The position numbers and the translations under genes were made by a program. 64,000 nucleotides of DNA from a candidate division BRC1 bacterium HGW-BRC1-1 (GTDB lineage Bacteria; Sumerlaeota; Sumerlaeia; Sumerlaeales; Sumerlaeaceae), in contig PHCB01000010.1 of assembly GCA_002842095.1 (NCBI GenBank), positions 46,506 to 110,505 of the forward strand, given 5' to 3'. Positions within the stretch are counted from its first letter, which is position 1. Every line of letters begins with the position of its first letter. Of the stretch, positions 42,619 to 51,200 are shown in pieces. Below the pieces are notes generated by a model. It worked only from the letters and a program-made list of their open reading frames with translations. It was not told the DNA's origin and searched no databases.

Positions 42619-43758
42619 ATGAACCGGGTGCCCGCCGTTGTGCTGCTTGCGGTGACGTTGCTGGCTGCGAGCGCCGGCAACGCTTTTGCTCAAACAAAAA
42701 CCAATGCGGGCGATTCAGCCCAACTGAACCCCTTTTCAGCACTATCCTACGACGGCCTGTTGCGTCTGCCCAAAGCCGACGAGGCGGTGCGCTACCGCGT
42801 GGAATCGGCCCGTTTGAAGGCCGAACGGCTGGCCGCGTTGGTATCGCGCTTCGCCGACTTGATCGAGGAGCGGCGCACGAACATCCGACGAGGCACCGCG
42901 GCATTATATCTGCTGGGACGATCCCACAAAACGCCGGCCTTTATGGGTCCACAAATCACATCGACTCATCTCCTTGTGGCGCGTTGCTCGGTGAAAGACG
43001 ACGCAAGCGAACTGGAGCGACGCATGCCCGCCTACAGCGACATGCGCGAGGAAATGAACGCCGCCGTGGACCATCGCGACCGTGTGGAACGCGACGCGGC
43101 CGCAGGACGGTTGGCGTCTGCGCCGGAGCCCGCAGAAGGCAACGATGCCACCTTGGAAGCGAGTAACGGCATAACCGAATGGCGCCCCGCCGCTGTGACG
43201 CGCATCAAAGAAGCACTGGGCGACGAACGCCGTTTCGACACGCGGGCTCTCATGGCCGTCATGGCCATGGAAGAGATGGCCCGTGCAGTCCCCGAGCGAA
43301 CGAAACTGCACGCCTTCGCGCCACCCCCTCCGGGCGGCGAACCGTTCTTACAATCCGTCGTATCCGACGACACGCCAATGCCCATAGAGACCGGCCCCGG
43401 GCGCAAAGCCGCCGCCGAACCGACACTGGCACCACCGGACAACCGGGGGATTGACCTCGCCGCGAAGCCCGGAGCCACGGTGCGTGCAGCCGCTGCGGGC
43501 AAGGTGGGATTCGCCGGCGAATTTCGCGGCTACGGCAATCTGGTCATTATCGAACACGACGACAACCTGTTCTCCGTCTATGGCCATCTCGGCGAGATAC
43601 TGTCGGAAACCGGCAGCAAAGTAAAAGCCGGTGCCCGCATCGGCAAAGCCGGAGGGGGTGGTGCCGTGTATTTCGAGGTTCGGCAAAACGAGCAAGCCGT
43701 CCCCGCCGCAACGCTATTAAAAACCAGGGACCCCGCCAGCGTGATTCTGAAGCGGTGA
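42619..43758 (+). CDS. EnvC-like divisome protein with catalytically inactive LytM (M23) domain
   Basis: This 379-residue secreted protein has a signal peptide (about 1-25, cut near NAFAQ), a coiled-coil stretch (about 50-90, including EERRTNIRRGTAALYLLG, which recalls EnvC), a variable middle, and a C-terminal LytM/M23 fold (about 270-370). Active M23 enzymes have HxxxD and HxH. Here the first motif reads NRGIDLAAK, the Asp kept but the His replaced, and HLHFEV reads AVYFEV, both His lost. It is therefore expected to activate amidases rather than cut peptidoglycan itself, as EnvC does through FtsX. It starts 10 bp after ftsX. A GTG at 42598, overlapping the ftsX end, is an alternative start. 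Confidence 0.83.
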   Translation: MNRVPAVVLLAVTLLAASAGNAFAQTKTNAGDSAQLNPFSALSYDGLLRLPKADEAVRYRVESARLKAERLAALVSRFADLIEERRTNIRRGTAALYLLGRSHKTPAFMGPQITSTHLLVARCSVKDDASELERRMPAYSDMREEMNAAVDHRDRVERDAAAGRLASAPEPAEGNDATLEASNGITEWRPAAVTRIKEALGDERRFDTRALMAVMAMEEMARAVPERTKLHAFAPPPPGGEPFLQSVVSDDTPMPIETGPGRKAAAEPTLAPPDNRGIDLAAKPGATVRAAAAGKVGFAGEFRGYGNLVIIEHDDNLFSVYGHLGEILSETGSKVKAGARIGKAGGGGAVYFEVRQNEQAVPAATLLKTRDPASVILKR

Positions 43759-43821
43759 ACCCTGATCTCTGATCCTATCTGGTTTTGCTTTTCTTTGCGA
43801 CTTTGCGTCAGATTTCTGCTT

Positions 43822-44994
43822 TTACCAGCGCAGGCTATCGTCTGCTTCTTCGGGCGATTCTTCGTCGGCGTTTTTGCGCGGTGGCTCGCATCGGGCGGGA
43901 GGGGCTTGCACTTCTTCGACTTCTTCCGCAATCTCTTCCACGACCGTTACGTACTCAACCGGTGCCGGGTTTTGAACCTCGCGCAACTCGGCGATGTATT
44001 TCTCCATCACCGCGATCAGCGCTTCAATTCCCTCACCCGTGTCCGCGCTCACGGCCAGCGTCTCATGGCCCGCCGCGGTCAGCGCCGCAACGGCCTCGGT
44101 TACGATTTCCGGGGGCAGCAAATCGGTTTTCGTCACACAGACAATTTGTGGTTTGCTCATCATCCGGTCGCCGTAGGCGCTCAGTTCCTCGTTCACCAGT
44201 TTATGGGCATACAGATAATGCTCGACGTCCGCCAGAGCCGGATCCACATCGTCGGGAGGCCCGACCAGATGCACGAGAATCGAGGTGCGCTCAATGTGCC
44301 GCAGGAAGCGATCGCCCAGACCCGCACCGGTGTGCGCGCCTTCAATCAGGCCCGGAATATCGGCGATGGTGCAACGCGTGTCGTCGGCAAATTCCATTAC
44401 GCCGAGGTTCGGGTGCATCGTCGTAAAAGGATACGGCGCGATGCGCGGCGTGGCTGACGTGAGCTTGCTCAACAACGTGGACTTGCCCGCGTTGGGCAAC
44501 CCCACCAGTCCCACATCGGCGATACTCTTCAGTTCCAGAATCAGCGTACGCTCTTCGCCGTCGCCGCCATATTGAAATTTGCGCGGTGCTTTATTGCGCG
44601 AGGTGGCGTAGTGCTGGTTGCCTGCGCCCCCTCCGCCACCCTTTGCAGCAAGAAACAATTGCCCAGGCACGGTGAGATCCACGAGCTGCTCGCCGTCCTC
44701 AACCGTGCTGACCGTCGTGCCCAGCGGCACCTTGATGATGAGGTCCTCCGCCGCACGCCCGGTGCAGTTGCTGCCCATGCCGTGTTGTCCACGCTTGGTG
44801 GTGTAGTGGGGGTTGGCCTTCACATCCAGCAGCGTAGTCATGTGCGCATCGGCCACCAGAAAGATGTCGCCACCCTTGCCGCCATCTCCCCCATCGGGGC
44901 CGCCGCGGGGCACATATTTCTCGCGACGGAAACTGATACATCCGTCACCGCCGTCGCCGGCCTTCATATAAATTTTGGCGTAGTCGACAAACAT
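43822..44994 (-). CDS. obg: GTPase Obg/CgtA
   Basis: This 390-residue GTPase acts in large-subunit ribosome assembly and the stringent response. The N-terminal Obg fold has the Gly-rich segments GGDGCISFRREKYVPRGGPDGGDGG and GGGGGAGNQHYATS. The G domain has GLPNAGKSTLL (P-loop, about 170), TTMHPNLGVM (switch I), ADIPGLIEGAH (G3) and TKTDLL (G4). The C-terminus is an acidic tail (EEIAEEVEEV...). ATG 44994 was chosen on family alignment; the frame continues 18 codons upstream inside the preceding gene. It is the third gene of the hpt-lipoprotein-obg run, 7 bp after the lipoprotein stop. Confidence 0.93.
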   Translation of the reverse strand: MFVDYAKIYMKAGDGGDGCISFRREKYVPRGGPDGGDGGKGGDIFLVADAHMTTLLDVKANPHYTTKRGQHGMGSNCTGRAAEDLIIKVPLGTTVSTVEDGEQLVDLTVPGQLFLAAKGGGGGAGNQHYATSRNKAPRKFQYGGDGEERTLILELKSIADVGLVGLPNAGKSTLLSKLTSATPRIAPYPFTTMHPNLGVMEFADDTRCTIADIPGLIEGAHTGAGLGDRFLRHIERTSILVHLVGPPDDVDPALADVEHYLYAHKLVNEELSAYGDRMMSKPQIVCVTKTDLLPPEIVTEAVAALTAAGHETLAVSADTGEGIEALIAVMEKYIAELREVQNPAPVEYVTVVEEIAEEVEEVQAPPARCEPPRKNADEESPEEADDSLRW

Positions 44995-45001
44995 AAGAGG
45001 G

Positions 45002-45883
45002 TCAGAGACCGCGCTTTCCCACGGGTTTGAATCCGGGGGGGACATCAAGTTGATTGAGCACGGGATTCACCGGTTCGTTCACACTCATCTCTTTTACTTC
45101 CACAGAGAAGCGTGTACGCGCCTCGGGCGATTCCACTACGAGTTGCGTGGGCAGCAGATACTTTTGGTCCACCACCTGATAGGCCCAGTAGCGCACTACA
45201 GCAATCGTTCGATTGCCGATCATGCTTTCATAGCGGTCCACCAGCAGGTCGCTCTGGCGCAGATGCCAGCGCTCGGATGAACCATCCGCCGCGTCCAGCC
45301 GGATAATGTAGTGGTCACGATCAGAGTACAGCATGGGCTGCGTCTGCCCCTTTAATTTGCGGATCAGACTTTGCTCCACGGTAAAATTTTCCACCAGTTG
45401 CTCGGGATAAAGCCCGGCCATGACCTCGGGGTTGGCGCGCAGTTCAGCCATCGTGCCGTCGAAGAAAATGCGGTCGGGGAAACTGACGAAGCGGACCTTG
45501 TCGTCGCGCACGAGAATATCGAACACGGAAATCTGGTCGCGTGTGCCGCGCACCCGGAGGAAGCCCGTGGGTTGCACCACCAGGTTGCCTTGAAAAACTT
45601 GTCGCGTGGAGCCGGCGCCGGCCGTCAGGTCGAGGTTGGCGCGCAGGCTGCGTACCGTGGATTGGCGTTTGTTCAGCGTGGCGACGATATCCTGCAGGCT
45701 CATGTTGCGCTGCTCCACGGGTGCGATGGGCGACGAAAAGCTCCGCTGTGCATCCTCACGAGCCGCCGCACGCCGACCCATGGGTCCCATGCGCAACTGG
45801 TTGCAGCCAACGACCGACACCAGCGTCAGCGCCAGGAGCACCAGCTTCAACATGCCAAAACGGTGAAAACGTTTAACCACCAT
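45002..45883 (-). CDS. Outer-membrane lipoprotein, LolB/DUF4292-like fold (putative)
   Basis: The 293-residue protein has a signal peptide ending in the lipobox VSVVGC (about residues 23-28), so it is lipid-anchored, probably in the outer membrane. A beta-rich body follows (DIVATLNKRQSTVRSLRANLDLTAGAG, GNLVVQPTGFLRVRGTRD, VLVRDDKVRFVSFPDRIFFDGT) that resembles LolA/LolB or DUF4292-type half-barrels that bind lipid tails. It ends NQLDVPPGFKPV. ATG 45883 overlaps the hpt end by 11 bases; obg follows after 7 bp, so all three are probably on one message. The lipoprotein role is inference from fold-like pattern only. Confidence 0.7.
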   Translation of the reverse strand: MVVKRFHRFGMLKLVLLALTLVSVVGCNQLRMGPMGRRAAAREDAQRSFSSPIAPVEQRNMSLQDIVATLNKRQSTVRSLRANLDLTAGAGSTRQVFQGNLVVQPTGFLRVRGTRDQISVFDILVRDDKVRFVSFPDRIFFDGTMAELRANPEVMAGLYPEQLVENFTVEQSLIRKLKGQTQPMLYSDRDHYIIRLDAADGSSERWHLRQSDLLVDRYESMIGNRTIAVVRYWAYQVVDQKYLLPTQLVVESPEARTRFSVEVKEMSVNEPVNPVLNQLDVPPGFKPVGKRGL

Positions 45884-46442
45884 ACACCTCGGGTTTGAGG
45901 ACACCAATGCAACTCAGGTTGCGGTAGTGCTCATTGTAATCCAGGCCGTAACCCACCACGAACTCATCGGGAATTTCGAAACCCGTGTAACGCAGCGGGA
46001 TGTTGTAGGCCCGGGAGCAATTCTTGTTCAGGAGACAGCAGACGTCAAGGCGCATCGGGTTTTGAATTTTCAACAGCTCCAGCACCACGCTGAGCGTGTG
46101 GCCCGTGTCGAGGATGTCCTCGACCACAAGCACGCTGCGGCCACGCAAATCCAGCGTTACATCCTTCGTGATGATGACTTTACCAGAGGTGGACGTGCCC
46201 CCCTTGTAGCTGGATGCACCAATCAGGTCGAACGCATGGGGAGTTGAAATGGACCTCATCAGGTCGGCCAGAAACATAATGCCCCCCTTCAATATGCTGA
46301 TGAGCACGAGATCCTGACCCGCGTAATCAGCGGAAATCTGCGCTCCCAGTTCCTGCACGCGGGAATCGATGTCGGCGGAAGTGTACAGCACGCGTTCGAG
46401 ATTGGGGAACAAATCATTCTGATTGTCGGCAATGGGGGCCAA
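45873..46442 (-). CDS. hpt: Hypoxanthine-guanine phosphoribosyltransferase
   Basis: This 189-residue purine-salvage enzyme joins hypoxanthine or guanine to PRPP. The PRPP-binding loop is VLVVEDILDTGHTL (about 104-117). LISILKGGIMFLADLMRSI (about 47-65) and the SSYKGGTSTSGKV flexible loop (about 77-89) are also typical, and the C-terminal segment VVGYGLDYNEHYRNL closes the base-binding site. The start is a TTG at 46442: AGGAG lies nine bases upstream and no ATG occurs before residue 57. It is the first gene of a run with a lipoprotein and obg. Confidence 0.95.
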   Translation of the reverse strand: MAPIADNQNDLFPNLERVLYTSADIDSRVQELGAQISADYAGQDLVLISILKGGIMFLADLMRSISTPHAFDLIGASSYKGGTSTSGKVIITKDVTLDLRGRSVLVVEDILDTGHTLSVVLELLKIQNPMRLDVCCLLNKNCSRAYNIPLRYTGFEIPDEFVVGYGLDYNEHYRNLSCIGVLKPEVYGG

Positions 46443-46648
46443 TGGGGTAATCTCCTGAGGGGAAAAGTCGAGGCGTCACATTTTTTGGCGCACCCGCACA
46501 CTATAACCCATCATACGTCTGCCCCGCCGGGGCATGCTCAACAAAAATGTCCCTCCAATGGTTGCACTTCCGTTTTTCTTCAAATCGTAATGGGTGAACC
46601 TTCGCTCGCATTGTAGTTTTACCGCGTAGGGCAGCAAAGGAGATTACC

Positions 46649-47212
46649 GTGACGACCTTCCGTACCATCAACCTGTTGTGCGCCGTCGTGATTTGCATGT
46701 CGACCTGGGCGACGCCTGCGTTCGCGCAGGATAAAAACGACTCCAACAAAAGCCGGCAGAGCACCAAGTCCAGCCCGGGATCGAGCGGCAGCATTCTTGG
46801 GATGAGGAAGGCTGAAACAAAGAAAGCCAGCGACGACAAAAAGCCCGCGGTAAAACCCACGCCCTCGCCCGCCAAGCCCGCCGAAGCGGCAAAATCCGGG
46901 ACCGCATCCGCCCAAAAGCCGGGCACCCCCCCCACCACCCCGGGCAAGGCTCCCGCAAACAATAAAGGCAAACCCGGAGCCGCCGCCAAAGCCGGACCCA
47001 GCACAACCGGTCAGGTGAAAAAAGTTACCCGCGGTCTGCTCGATTCGGTTCGCCCGCAGCGGGTCACCGCTTACGACGAAGATGAAATGCGGGCGATGCC
47101 CGGCGTCATCATCCTCAACAGCCGCAAATATAAATCCGAGAAGTCCTTGCTTGAGCGGCAAAGCAGCGCAGCCATTGAGTCGAGTTCAGACGCCGCTCCT
47201 GCTTCACGATGA
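46649..47212 (+). CDS. Hypothetical secreted low-complexity protein
   Basis: The 187-residue protein has a signal peptide (cut near PAFAQD, residue 27) and then a Lys/Pro/Ala/Ser-rich disordered part. A short conserved-looking end follows (GLLDSVRPQRVTAYDEDEMRAMPGVIILNSRKYKSEKSLLE, about 131-170). The start is a GTG at 46649 with AAAGGAG seven bases upstream. The stop overlaps the methyltransferase ATG by four bases, so the two are coupled. I do not recognise the family. The disordered region resembles linkers of envelope proteins. Confidence 0.6.
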   Translation: MTTFRTINLLCAVVICMSTWATPAFAQDKNDSNKSRQSTKSSPGSSGSILGMRKAETKKASDDKKPAVKPTPSPAKPAEAAKSGTASAQKPGTPPTTPGKAPANNKGKPGAAAKAGPSTTGQVKKVTRGLLDSVRPQRVTAYDEDEMRAMPGVIILNSRKYKSEKSLLERQSSAAIESSSDAAPASR

Positions 47213-48228
47213 AGCCACCCTCTTCCGGCCCCACAAGTAACGGTAATCCATCGCGGGACGATCTTCCCCGGGCATCCGAGCACTGGGCACCAAACTTTTT
47301 TGGCGACCTGTATGAACGCATCTATAGCCGACACATTTTAACCGCCGACCGGACCCGCGAAGAAACCGAATTCGCTCTCGGCGAGTTGGGCGGTTGCCCC
47401 GGAATGTTGCTCGATCTCGCCGCCGGATATGGGCGCCATGCTCGCCTGGTGGCTCGCAAACGTGCCGTAACCGCGTTGGATATCAATCTCGCTTATCTGC
47501 ACAATGCCCGCGCCGGATTAAGCGCCGGTGCAAAAGCGCGACTGCACGCCACTGCCGCCGACATGCGACTGCTGCCGTTCGCCCCCTCGTCCTTTGGCGG
47601 GGTGATGATGCTCTTCAACAGCTTCGGTTACTTCCCGCCTGAGGCGACTTCCCCGGCGGCATCTTCCCATGAACAGCCCACTGCCCCCACGCGGGAGGTC
47701 TGGCGCCTGCCAACGGTCTTTTACGAGCGCGGACTTGCCCCCGAGGGATTTAATGTTTATCAGTCAGAGAACGATGCGACGCCGGAGAAACCATTAGTTC
47801 CGGATGAGCCGACTGATCGCGCCCTCAACGAGGGTGAGGCACCCGACCCCAATCTTGCAGTGCTGCGGGAAGTTGCGCGGGTGTTGCGCCCGGAGGGGAA
47901 ATTTCTCATCGAAGCACCGAACCCAGCACCTCTCCTCGCCGCCGTTCGGCGCAATCCCCGACGTCACCTGGTCATGGAGCGCTCGATTATCGAAGACGAC
48001 TTTTTTTTCGACGAGGGGACGAAGGTGCTGGGCAATCGAACCCGGTTTGTGGATGGCAAAGATATGCACCATTGCGGCTACAGTCTGAGGCTGTACACGC
48101 GCGGCGAACTGACAGCAGCCCTGCGCAGTTGCGGGTTTGTCATCGAGCAAACAAAAGGCGATTACACCGGCAGTGCCTATGAATCGCGCACCAGCCCGAT
48201 GATGCTCATCACCGCCCGCCGCCGCTGA
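47209..48228 (+). CDS. Class I SAM-dependent methyltransferase
   Basis: This 339-residue protein has a Rossmann-type methyltransferase core: motif I MLLDLAAGYGRHARLVA (about 66-82), AVTALDINLAYL (about 86-97), motif around FGGVMMLFNSFGYF (about 128-141), and VLRPEGKFLIEAPNP. A ~75-residue insertion after FGYF (residues about 142-215) is Pro/Glu-rich and not part of the core. C-terminal beta strands (YSLRLYTRGELTAALRSCGF, DYTGSAYES) match the UbiE/Methyltransf_25-type ending. The substrate is unknown. It is coupled to the preceding small secreted protein gene by an ATGA overlap. Confidence 0.85.
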   Translation: MKPPSSGPTSNGNPSRDDLPRASEHWAPNFFGDLYERIYSRHILTADRTREETEFALGELGGCPGMLLDLAAGYGRHARLVARKRAVTALDINLAYLHNARAGLSAGAKARLHATAADMRLLPFAPSSFGGVMMLFNSFGYFPPEATSPAASSHEQPTAPTREVWRLPTVFYERGLAPEGFNVYQSENDATPEKPLVPDEPTDRALNEGEAPDPNLAVLREVARVLRPEGKFLIEAPNPAPLLAAVRRNPRRHLVMERSIIEDDFFFDEGTKVLGNRTRFVDGKDMHHCGYSLRLYTRGELTAALRSCGFVIEQTKGDYTGSAYESRTSPMMLITARRR

Positions 48229-48233
48229 AAACG

Positions 48234-48280
48234 AAAAAAGGCACGGACCTCAACAGGGTTCGCCTGTCTCGGTCCGTGCC
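48234..48280 (-). terminator. Rho-independent terminator of the large repeat-protein gene
   Basis: A perfect 10-bp stem, GGCACGGACC/GGTCCGTGCC, with a 21-nt loop (itself partly palindromic, AGGGTTCGCCT), is followed on the minus strand by CTTTTTTCG. It lies 15 bp after the stop codon at 48295. It sits close behind the plus-strand methyltransferase stop but lacks a plus-strand T-run. Confidence 0.9.
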
Positions 48281-48294
48281 CCGATTTCTCAGCG

Positions 48295-51200
48295 TCAGTC
48301 AGGCACGCGATCGTAGGAATAAACCTCGACGCGATCGAGCGTTACACGCCCCTGCTCCAGGTTCTGGTTTCCGTTGGTGGTGATGGAATCCAGCATGTCG
48401 AGACCCAGCATGATGTCGCGCATGGAAGGCGCGTTCACGCCCGGTCCGGGCTCCGTGCCCAAATTCGGCATGCGGGTCGACAGCGGCGTTCCGAATGGGA
48501 ATTCGGGACGGATTTCGAGACTCATCGGACCATTGAAGAGCATCGTGTACCAGCCGCCATTGGCGACAACAGAGCTGTCGGCATTCAGGTTATCGGGGTT
48601 CAGACTGCCAACGCCCGGCAACAACTGCTGGGCCAGCGCGTTGTTCTGCGGTCCTTCAGCCCAGGCTCCGCCCATTTCCAGCTTCTGCGTCCAGTTGTAC
48701 TTCACCGTGCGCGCCCTCACGCGAATCTGGGGCTGACGGTTGGCTTGTTGCGTGGACGTGAGGCGGAAGCGGATCTTGTACTGCTTGCCCTGCTCCACAC
48801 GCAGCCGGTTGGCCGGAAGGTCATCGGTCGCGAGATCCACCACAGCCACACCGATCTTATCGGCGGGGATGGTGGTCGAGTCGATCGTGATGCCATCGGT
48901 GTCATTGATTGACCACGTTGGCACAACGCCAGAGCGGTCAACACCGCCAAAGGCATAAGGTTCCGGGCCCGGCACGTAAATGTAGCCATCGGCTGCCACG
49001 ATATCGAGGTTGTCGCCCGCCTGAAAGACCTTCACCGGTGCGATGGTCGGATCCAACGCCGACACCGGATACACACCCACCACGCTCTCGGTGAGGGCGA
49101 GGAAGCCGGTATCCTGCGGGTCGATGGAGAAGGCCTCGAAGGCACGCTGCACGCCCTCGACCGCCGGGTTTTGTACAAGATACGGAACGTCCACAGGGTC
49201 GATGTCCACACGATAAACCGACGGACGCGCCGGGTTTGTGGAAGGAGCGAAATCGCCCGAGTAGGAAGTTGCGTGAGGATCCGCGTTCAAGTGGTTCCAC
49301 ACTTCAAGCATCGAGTTTTCCGCGAACCGGGCCTGCACCCGCAAACGCATGTTCGGAATGGTTCCGGAGGCAACCTGCTCGCCTGCGTAAACGAAGAACT
49401 TGGCCCGCACATAGTTGTTCGGCCCGATGGAGCTGTAAGGCAGCCAGTTGGCGGAGTTCTCGATGACACCGGAAACACGGGTGTAACCGTCACGAGGCAC
49501 GATGTGGGCGCGATAAGCACCCGCAGCCTGGTCATAATCAGCCCAGCCCAGCGCGGGATCGTTGGCCCCGAAGGAGCTCCAACCCACCGTAGCCGAGGTT
49601 GGTTGAAGTTCCGTGTTGGTGAACTTGTCGCTGTACATGATGGTCAGCGGCACGGGTTTGGTCAGTGAGTAGGTGGCAATAGCCCGCACGTTCTCACTGG
49701 GCCGACGCAGGATTATCTCCTGTGTAGCCGGTGGCAACCAGTACTGGCCGCCGGGACCCACCACATCCGAGAACGTGATTCCGTTGTATCCCAATGCAAC
49801 ATCCATCTGGGTCTCAGCAGTGTTGAGCCACGGGTAGCCCAATTGTGAACCATACTGCTTGCCCGACACGCGCCACTGGGCACCAAGGCTGATTGCTTCG
49901 TCGGGTTGCAGAATGGTCGTGATCGAGCCCATCAGTCGCTGATAAGTCACGCTGACGAATTCCTGCTCATTCCACTCCACAACGATGGACACCGGGTCAG
50001 GCGTCGCCCAGCCCTGAATGCCACCGCGGACAAAAATGTCTGCGAACTCCACCACGTAAGGCTCAATGGGAATGTCACCCACAGTTATATTTGGAGTGAA
50101 CCATTGAGGTGCTCCCGCCCCGGTTTCCGGAGGCAACGGCGAAGTGCCCACGAGACGCCAGCGCGCTCCTGCAGTCACGGCATCATCGCCCTGAATGCGC
50201 ACACGCACCTGGCCGACTTTGCGAATATACTCGGCATCAATCTCCAGCAAATCATCGGCGGGAATCTGAACGTTACTGGGTGCAGGAGTAATCCAGCCCC
50301 AGATGTCCTTGTACACAATTCGGATATTACCGGATGGGAGACCGTCGAGTTGTACTCCGGAATCCATCCAATCCGTTGTGGTGGTGCCACTCTCGATGCG
50401 CCACTGGGCACGGTCCCAGAGCAGTGTGTCCTGGGCGGCGAATTGTCCATGAGCGTCTTCGCCCAATAAATTCACCATCAGAGACCCGAGTTCAATCTCA
50501 TGCACTTCGGATATGAACAACATGCCATCCTGCACGATGGTGACCGTGCGACCGGCAGGTTCTTTCCATCCAAGAGTGTCGCTGTACTCAAGCTTCAGCC
50601 TGCCGACGGGCAGGTCCACTGCATCGCCGCTGTTATACCACGGTGAGAAGAACATGTCGTCCATCGTCTTTACGCGCCACTTACTGCCAGCCACCACCGC
50701 ATCGAGGAAGTCCAGACCCTTGTTGTCGGACTTAATTTCCACCTGCAGCTTGCCGAGTTTCTGGCGATAAGTGACGTTAACCACCATCGTCTGACCGGGC
50801 TCATCGGGGTTGGGGTCGGCCACATTCACCTCGATGGGATCGGGGGTGATCCAACCGGGAATGGTCTCGAACTCAATCACCTGCACGCCACCGGGGGCGT
50901 TATCTTCAACTTCTTCGTCTTCCAGCCATGTGGTGGTTCCCGCACGCCGCCAGAGTGCACCGGAGAGGACCGCATCATCCGGCGAAATATCGACGGTCAG
51001 GTTCACATCTTCGCCCGTGGGCACGGCCTCGGTATAATTACCCGAAATAACCGTCGTACCGCCGGGTGTTACCTCCACGGTCTTGCGGAGCGGAGCCTTG
51101 TAGCCTTGAACAGGCAGGAAAACGATTTCATAAAGCCCTGCCGGAACACCAGCAATGACATCCTGTGTATCGAGCCAGGTGTTCATTCCAACAGCAGTCC

